Source of the DNA: Sulfurimonas sp.
Lineage (GTDB): Bacteria > Campylobacterota > Campylobacteria > Campylobacterales > Sulfurimonadaceae
DNA length: 10,705 nt
Assembly (NCBI GenBank): GCA_027063585.1
Contig: JAMORM010000029.1
Coordinates: 1-10,705 of the forward strand
Reading direction: 5' to 3'
Both the position numbers and the translations under genes were made by a program. Shown in pieces: positions 6,903 to 10,705 of the stretch (position 1 is its first letter; each line of letters begins with the position of its first letter). The notes below the pieces were generated by a model, which saw only the letters and a list, made by a program, of their open reading frames with translations, was not told the DNA's origin and ran no database searches.

Positions 6903-7018
6903 ATATTTTGGAACCTAGGTCTTAGTCTATAAAGACACAAAGCCCGCACTAAAGTACGGGTTCCGAAAAAATTACTTAATGTCATGTTTATGAGTTTGAA
7001 ACTTAGGTTCCGAATATT
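6903..7018. repeat. Inverted-repeat element with internal hairpins between gtrA and the GT-C gene
   Basis: The left end (6903-6920, ATATTTTGGAACCTAGGT) and right end (7001-7018, ACTTAGGTTCCGAATATT) form an imperfect inverted repeat of about 18 bases, with GGAACCTA/TAGGTTCC exact (6910-6917 and 7004-7011). Inside is a second near-palindrome, CCCGCACT..AGTACGGG (6943-6960, one mismatch), and a further copy of GGTTCCGAA at 6959-6967 that repeats 7006-7014. The left GGAACC can therefore pair with either copy. No run of T follows on the plus strand, so it does not look like an ordinary terminator for gtrA. On the minus strand CCCGTACTTTAGTGCGGGC is followed by TTTGTGTCTTT, only a poor terminator. 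It could be a small non-autonomous mobile repeat, a processing or RNA structure, or a transcription attenuator; no target-site duplication is convincing. Confidence 0.55.
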
Positions 7019-7023
7019 TAAAA

Positions 7024-7030
7024 AAGGAAG
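7024..7030 (+). promoter_or_regulatory. Ribosome binding site deciding the TTG start of the GT-C gene
   Basis: AAGGAAG ends 5 bases before the TTG at 7036-7038, a good Shine-Dalgarno distance. The next in-frame Met is residue 12 and has no such site, so the TTG is preferred. Confidence 0.65.
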
Positions 7031-7035
7031 TTGAT

Positions 7036-8328
7036 TTGTTTTTAGAACAAAGATTTAAAATTATTCAGATGAGTTTGCTTATTTTTGGCCTGTTTTTAGC
7101 ATGGTTTTATGCACAGCACCAAATACTTACGGGTGACCAGACACAGATGCTCTACAAAGGGTATATGGGCGCATACAATCATGTATGGATAAACTACGGC
7201 AATGCCGCAAGTGCAGTCGGAAATGTGCCGGGTAGCATGATATCTTATGTTGTTGCCTTGCCTGTGATGCTTTATGACTCACCGATGTCGCCGATGTTCT
7301 TTTTGATATTTTTGCATCTTGCCTCGTATTTTTTGCTAGACAGTGTTATAAAAGATATTTTTAAAACAGATGTTCGTCTCATCTTTTTGGTGTTGTACTG
7401 GCTCAATCCATGGTTTTTGTTTGAAAATATTTTATATAATCCTTCGTATCTTTTTTTCTTTTCTGCTTTACATGTATGGACAGCTTATAAACAGCGTGAA
7501 AAAAGTTCATTTGTTTATTCTATGTTACATGTAACGGCGATAGGTTTGGCATTGCAGTTTCATTACTCTTGGATTATTCTCTCTCTTATTTCACTTTACC
7601 TGTTTTATAGAAAAATGGTAAAAGTGAACTGGTACGGGGTGTTTTTCGGAGTTGTAGTGATAGCTGTATCTTTAGTCCCCTATCTTCAAACTGTGATGCA
7701 AAACAGTGCAATAGTCCATCATGCGGATGATACGGGTCGCTATATCGGTTGGGGTGGTGTACATGTTTATCCGGTTTTAAAATCTTTTATTTACTGGCTG
7801 CGATACGGCTCTTTTTTCTTTCCCAACAAATTGATTGCAAGTGCGCATTTTGACTGGCTGGGTGTTTCGCATGTCGTGCAGATGATATTTGTCTACGGCT
7901 ATAAGGCAATAGTCTTTTCTGTCGGTGCTTTTACGATATACATCTCCTATAAGGCAAACAGATATTTTTACACGTTAATCAAAGGAAAAATTTTTACTAG
8001 AAACAAGTCCATAGCAACAAAACAGGAATGGCTGCTTTTGTATGTATTTGGCGCCCTTATCGGTGTTTTTATCAGCGCAGTTTTATCGCCGATTATTTTT
8101 AGTTACTGGCATCTTATTATTGTTTTTCCTTTTGCAATTCTTCCTCTTGTTATTTATCTCAAAGATTACGGACAAAAATATATGCCGAAACTTCTAATAG
8201 GCATTACGGTATATTTTGTATTTATAAATATAATGGGAGCCGTTGACAGTAGAAAATATTCAATTCATACGGATTACATACAAGATACGAAAGCATATAT
8301 AAAAAAGACTATAACAAATCCTGAGTGA
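7036..8328 (+). CDS. Polytopic GT-C-type membrane glycosyltransferase (GtrC-like, putative)
   Basis: A 430-residue membrane protein with about 9-11 hydrophobic spans. The first span (about 12-27) is followed by a loop with TGDQTQMLYKG (32-42); an acidic residue there (Asp34) is the usual metal or catalytic site of GT-C enzymes using polyprenyl-phosphate sugars. Further features are the aromatic WLNPWFLFENILYNPSYLFFFSALHVW (122-148, in parts), QFHYSW (174-179), a long loop with HHADDTGRYIGWGG (228-241), and SYWHLIIVFPFAILPLVIYL (356-375) near the end, as in PMT/ArnT-like proteins. I do not recognise the exact family. Following gtrB and gtrA, it fits the third, target-specific member of a Gtr cassette, which moves the flipped sugar from the lipid carrier onto LPS in the periplasm. 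The start is TTG, set by the ribosome site at 7024-7030. The 3' end overlaps the opposing GT9 gene by 20 bases. Confidence 0.75.
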   Translation: MFLEQRFKIIQMSLLIFGLFLAWFYAQHQILTGDQTQMLYKGYMGAYNHVWINYGNAASAVGNVPGSMISYVVALPVMLYDSPMSPMFFLIFLHLASYFLLDSVIKDIFKTDVRLIFLVLYWLNPWFLFENILYNPSYLFFFSALHVWTAYKQREKSSFVYSMLHVTAIGLALQFHYSWIILSLISLYLFYRKMVKVNWYGVFFGVVVIAVSLVPYLQTVMQNSAIVHHADDTGRYIGWGGVHVYPVLKSFIYWLRYGSFFFPNKLIASAHFDWLGVSHVVQMIFVYGYKAIVFSVGAFTIYISYKANRYFYTLIKGKIFTRNKSIATKQEWLLLYVFGALIGVFISAVLSPIIFSYWHLIIVFPFAILPLVIYLKDYGQKYMPKLLIGITVYFVFINIMGAVDSRKYSIHTDYIQDTKAYIKKTITNPE

Positions 8329-9373
8329 TGTTTGCCACTTCTTGCGGGGAGAGTTTTTCTATATCTACAGTTTTGTTTTGTTCTCCCAAAGCACCGTATA
8401 CTTCCATATTCGTTTTGTTGAAAAGTGCTAACACTTTTGCACCTGAAGCGACGGCGAGGTGCATGGGTCCCGTGTCTGCACTGACATATAAAGCACACTC
8501 TTGAAAAAATGCCCCCAGTAATCTTAGGTTTTTATTTGAATACTCTAAGACTTTGTTATTGAGTTTTGTAGGAATGTCGGGAGAGAGTATGTCAATGAAA
8601 ATGACGTTTTTATCTATTTTGAGCACTGCATCTATCCACTCATTCCACCACTCATCGGCTATTTTTTTATCAAATCTCGCATTTCTAAAAATTGCTATGA
8701 CCTTTTTATTTTCAGAAATATTGTTTACATGTAACAGTGTTTTCAAATCATTTTTTGCTTTATCTCTTTCATCTTGTGTCAGTTTTACATCTAAAGTCGG
8801 CTTTTTTTGAGGTACTTGTATGTTGAAAAAGCGTAAAAACTCTAGCGGCTCAAGTCCCATATGTACATGTGTCGGTCGTCCGCGTTCTTGAACATGCGTA
8901 AAACCTGCCCAAAGTTTGTCACTTGAAAAATTTGCTTTATACTTTGCTTTTACTAGAGAAGTAACAATTTGGGCACTTGTAGAACCGCCGGAAATATTTA
9001 AAGCAACGTCATACTTCTTAGCTCGAGTTTGCCTAATATATGTAAACATTTCCAGCGGATGCAAAAGGAGTTTTCTTGGAATATCTATGACTTTATCTAC
9101 ATTTGGCATAGGTGCAAGAATTTTTCCGGCAAGCTTCATTCCTACAATGATGTCTATTTTTGCATTTGGTATGTTTTTTTGCAGTTCATTAATAAGTGGT
9201 GTTAAAAAAATCAGATTGCCTATGCGATAATTTGGTCGTATAATTACGATACTTTTGATTTCATCTTTGTTAATATAATGCTCATGCACAGGCTTATGAG
9301 AAAACAAAGAGAGTACCCCATTGAGGAGACTCGAGAATTTTTTTCTTAGGGTTACATGTAAAGGGTATTTCAT
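8309..9373 (-). CDS. Glycosyltransferase family 9 (ADP-heptose:LPS heptosyltransferase-like)
   Basis: A 354-residue protein when started at the ATG at 9371-9373. It shows the N-terminal GT9 signature RPNYRIGNLIFLTPLINEL (about 46-64; family R-x-x-x-x-G-D-x-x-x-x-x-P) with the usual Asp replaced by Asn, then DVALNISGG (122-130), FRNARFDKKIADEWW in the C-terminal domain, and the complete ADTGPMHLAVASGAKVLALF (299-318). The enzyme adds a heptose, or a similar sugar, from an ADP-sugar to the growing LPS core in the cytoplasm. An upstream in-frame ATG at 9413-9415 would add 14 residues, but a TATAAT box lies inside that extension and no ribosome site precedes it, so the shorter form is preferred. 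The gene is convergent with the GT-C gene (20-base overlap of coding ends) and divergent from msbA. Confidence 0.88.
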   Translation of the reverse strand: MKYPLHVTLRKKFSSLLNGVLSLFSHKPVHEHYINKDEIKSIVIIRPNYRIGNLIFLTPLINELQKNIPNAKIDIIVGMKLAGKILAPMPNVDKVIDIPRKLLLHPLEMFTYIRQTRAKKYDVALNISGGSTSAQIVTSLVKAKYKANFSSDKLWAGFTHVQERGRPTHVHMGLEPLEFLRFFNIQVPQKKPTLDVKLTQDERDKAKNDLKTLLHVNNISENKKVIAIFRNARFDKKIADEWWNEWIDAVLKIDKNVIFIDILSPDIPTKLNNKVLEYSNKNLRLLGAFFQECALYVSADTGPMHLAVASGAKVLALFNKTNMEVYGALGEQNKTVDIEKLSPQEVANITQDLL

Positions 9374-9397
9374 AGGAATCTTTATATTTTTTGTGTA

Positions 9398-9403
9398 ATT
9401 ATA
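9398..9403 (-). promoter_or_regulatory. -10 box (TATAAT) of the GT9 gene at 8309-9373
   Basis: Minus-strand TATAAT in the context AGCTATAATTACAC lies 24 bases upstream of the ATG at 9373. Transcription would begin near 9391, leaving a leader of under 20 bases. This placement argues against the longer reading frame that starts at 9415. No clear -35 box is seen. Confidence 0.55.
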
Positions 9404-9434
9404 GCTAATTAACATTTATATAGGAGAGTTAGTG

Positions 9435-9440
9435 TAAAAT
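9435..9440 (+). promoter_or_regulatory. Candidate -10 box of msbA
   Basis: TAAAAT lies 25 bases before the msbA TTG start in the short divergent region between the GT9 gene and msbA. A TTAACA at 9409-9414 is 20 bases upstream, which is rather far for a -35 box. CATACT at 9443-9448 is an alternative -10 box. Only one of these is likely to be used, and the call is weak. Confidence 0.3.
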
Positions 9441-9456
9441 GTCATACTAATTTAAT

Positions 9457-9460
9457 GGAG
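9457..9460 (+). promoter_or_regulatory. Ribosome binding site deciding the TTG start of msbA
   Basis: GGAG ends 5 bases before TTG at 9466-9468. The frame is closed by TAA at 9448-9450. A GTG at 9460-9462 is the only alternative start, and it overlaps the site itself. Confidence 0.65.
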
Positions 9461-9465
9461 TGCAT

Positions 9466-10705
9466 TTGAAAGAGATAGTTAAACGGTTTTGGCCTTACAT
9501 AAAAGAGTATAAGCTTTACTATATGTTCGTCATTTTTGGCGGTATTTTGATTCTTATATCAACAGTGGCAACTGCGCAGATTATGAAACCGATGATGGAT
9601 GATATGTTCATTAAAAAAGACGAGACAATGCTCTATATTATCCCTCTGGGTTTGATAGCCATCTATGTCACGAAGGCAATTGGAAAATATATTCAAACTG
9701 TTTTTATGGAGTATATCGGGCAGAGCATTGTGACGCGTTTTCGTGAAATACTCCTAAGTAAAATGATACATCTCGATATGTCGTTTTTGTATATGAACAG
9801 AAGCGGAGAGCTTATTTCTCGTGTGACAAATGACATCGGTCGTATTCAGTTTTTTGTTTCGAATATGCTACCGGATATGTTTCGTGACCTTTTGACGGTT
9901 GTAGCACTTGTGGGGTATATTATTTATTTAAATCCTCTTTTATCTTTTTATACACTTATTGTTGTGCCTTTGATTATCTATCCTCTGATGCTTATCGCAA
10001 AGAAACTAAAAAAATATTCACACCGTTCACAAAGTAAAAATGCGGACTTGGTTTCTCGTTTGACAGAAGTTTTTAACAACAGCGAAATTATTAAGGCAAA
10101 TGCAACGGAAAAATTTGAAATCTCCCGCTTCAGCGTAGAAAACTGGAACTTTTTCAAAATCAATATGAAAGCTATTTATGTCGGTGCACTTGTATCGCCC
10201 ATCATGGAGATTATTGCAGTGTCCGGTCTGGCTATGGTTGTGTATGTCGGCGGCAAAGAGGTCTTTGATAGCAAAATGACGGTCGGTGAGTTTACGGCAT
10301 TTATAACTGCTGTGGGACTTGTGTTTGAGCCTATACGCAAGCTTGGTGGAACCTACTCGAAAATTCAAGATGCTCTTGCGGCAAGTGAGCGTGTCTTTGA
10401 AGTGATAGACAGGGAAAATGCTATAAAAGATGGTCCAAAAGAGCTGCAAGAAGACATAAAAAGCATAGAATATAAAAATGTGGTACTTAAATATGAAAAT
10501 ACTAATATTTTAGACGGCATAAGTCTTAGAGTTAATCAGGGAGAGCATATTGCTCTTGTGGGCGACAGCGGTGGTGGAAAATCTACTTTTATGAATATGC
10601 TTTTACGTTTTTATGACCCTGACAGCGGAGAGATTTTAATCAACGGCAGCAACATCAAGGAATTTACGCAAAAATCGCTCAAGCATCACATAGCACTTGT
10701 CTCAC
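9466..10705 (+). CDS. msbA: MsbA-type lipid A export ABC transporter, 3' partial
   Basis: The frame runs from the TTG at 9466 to the window end: 413 codons of the expected 570-580 or so. The first 300 residues form an ABC exporter membrane domain with six spans, including NRSGELISRVTNDIGRIQ (111-128; the conserved coupling region 'R.tnDv..i') and SKNADLVSRLTEVFNNSEIIKA (190-211; usual 'E...gi..vKa'). The nucleotide-binding domain begins near residue 332 with the A-loop Tyr343, has a complete Walker A GDSGGGKST (366-374), and stops at HHIALVS, one base into the codon expected to be the Q-loop Gln. The protein is a homodimeric half-transporter that flips lipid A-core across the inner membrane using ATP. 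It could be another ABCB-type lipid or peptide exporter, but the LPS gene context favours MsbA. It is divergent from the GT9 gene. Confidence 0.87.
   Translation, partial: MKEIVKRFWPYIKEYKLYYMFVIFGGILILISTVATAQIMKPMMDDMFIKKDETMLYIIPLGLIAIYVTKAIGKYIQTVFMEYIGQSIVTRFREILLSKMIHLDMSFLYMNRSGELISRVTNDIGRIQFFVSNMLPDMFRDLLTVVALVGYIIYLNPLLSFYTLIVVPLIIYPLMLIAKKLKKYSHRSQSKNADLVSRLTEVFNNSEIIKANATEKFEISRFSVENWNFFKINMKAIYVGALVSPIMEIIAVSGLAMVVYVGGKEVFDSKMTVGEFTAFITAVGLVFEPIRKLGGTYSKIQDALAASERVFEVIDRENAIKDGPKELQEDIKSIEYKNVVLKYENTNILDGISLRVNQGEHIALVGDSGGGKSTFMNMLLRFYDPDSGEILINGSNIKEFTQKSLKHHIALVS

Noticed and set aside
6941..6966. Rho-independent terminator after gtrA (CCCGCACT..AGTACGGG)
   Set aside because: On the plus strand the hairpin is followed by TTCCGAAAAAA, not a T-run, and the stem has a mismatch; it is better described as part of the inverted-repeat element.
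8553..9230. Plus-strand open frames of about 85 and 104 codons opposite the GT9 gene
   Set aside because: Both lie wholly antisense to a strongly supported GT9 gene, lack ribosome sites and show no family motifs.
9978..10449. Minus-strand open frames within msbA
   Set aside because: They are antisense to the ABC-transporter frame, which carries conserved exporter and Walker A motifs; the composition reflects the complementary strand only.
1..10705. tRNA or rRNA genes, CRISPR arrays, insertion sequences or transposase genes
   Set aside because: No cloverleaf, no regularly spaced repeats and no transposase-like reading frame was seen on either strand.

Overview
The window is a lipopolysaccharide / surface-glycan locus from a low-G+C Gram-negative bacterium. 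MsbA, two family-9 (heptosyltransferase-type) glycosyltransferases and an O-antigen ligase point to LPS. The A/T-rich codon use, short ATGA gene overlaps, TTG starts and TATAAT-only promoters look like Campylobacterota, perhaps a Sulfurimonas-like organism. That placement rests on recognition by eye, not on a database search.

Layout. (1) Positions 1-2348, plus strand: a tight run of a 5'-truncated GT9 transferase, a GT4 transferase and a hexapeptide-repeat acyltransferase, each overlapping the next by 4-11 bases. (2) Positions 2355-5497, minus strand, read right to left: an O-antigen ligase (WaaL-type), a second hexapeptide-repeat acyltransferase, a glycosyltransferase that closely resembles animal beta-1,4-galactosyltransferases (family GT7), and then a decayed 3' remnant of a NodU/CmcH-type carbamoyltransferase. 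(3) A divergent promoter region at 5498-5608. (4) Positions 5609-8328, plus strand: gtrB-type polyprenyl-phosphate sugar transferase, gtrA-type membrane protein, a 116-base inverted-repeat element, and a large GT-C-type membrane protein; together a likely GtrB-GtrA-GtrC glycan-modification cassette. (5) A second GT9 transferase on the minus strand, overlapping the GT-C gene tail to tail by 20 bases. (6) After a divergent promoter region, msbA on the plus strand, cut by the window end just before the Q-loop glutamine.

How the genes fit together (inference). The two GT9 enzymes and the GT4 enzyme would build core or O-chain sugars on the cytoplasmic side. The GT7-like enzyme would add a Gal or GalNAc-type sugar, and the two acyltransferases would decorate sugars with acetyl groups. 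MsbA would flip the lipid A-core, WaaL would join a lipid-carried glycan to it in the periplasm, and the Gtr cassette would add a side sugar on the periplasmic face.

Most notable points: a bacterial enzyme keeping almost the whole animal beta-4-GalT active site, with a small residue at the donor-gating position; a carbamoyltransferase pseudogene beside it; the inverted-repeat element inside the Gtr cassette; and a clear drop in G+C in the GT7 gene compared with gtrB, which suggests the middle of the locus has been exchanged.
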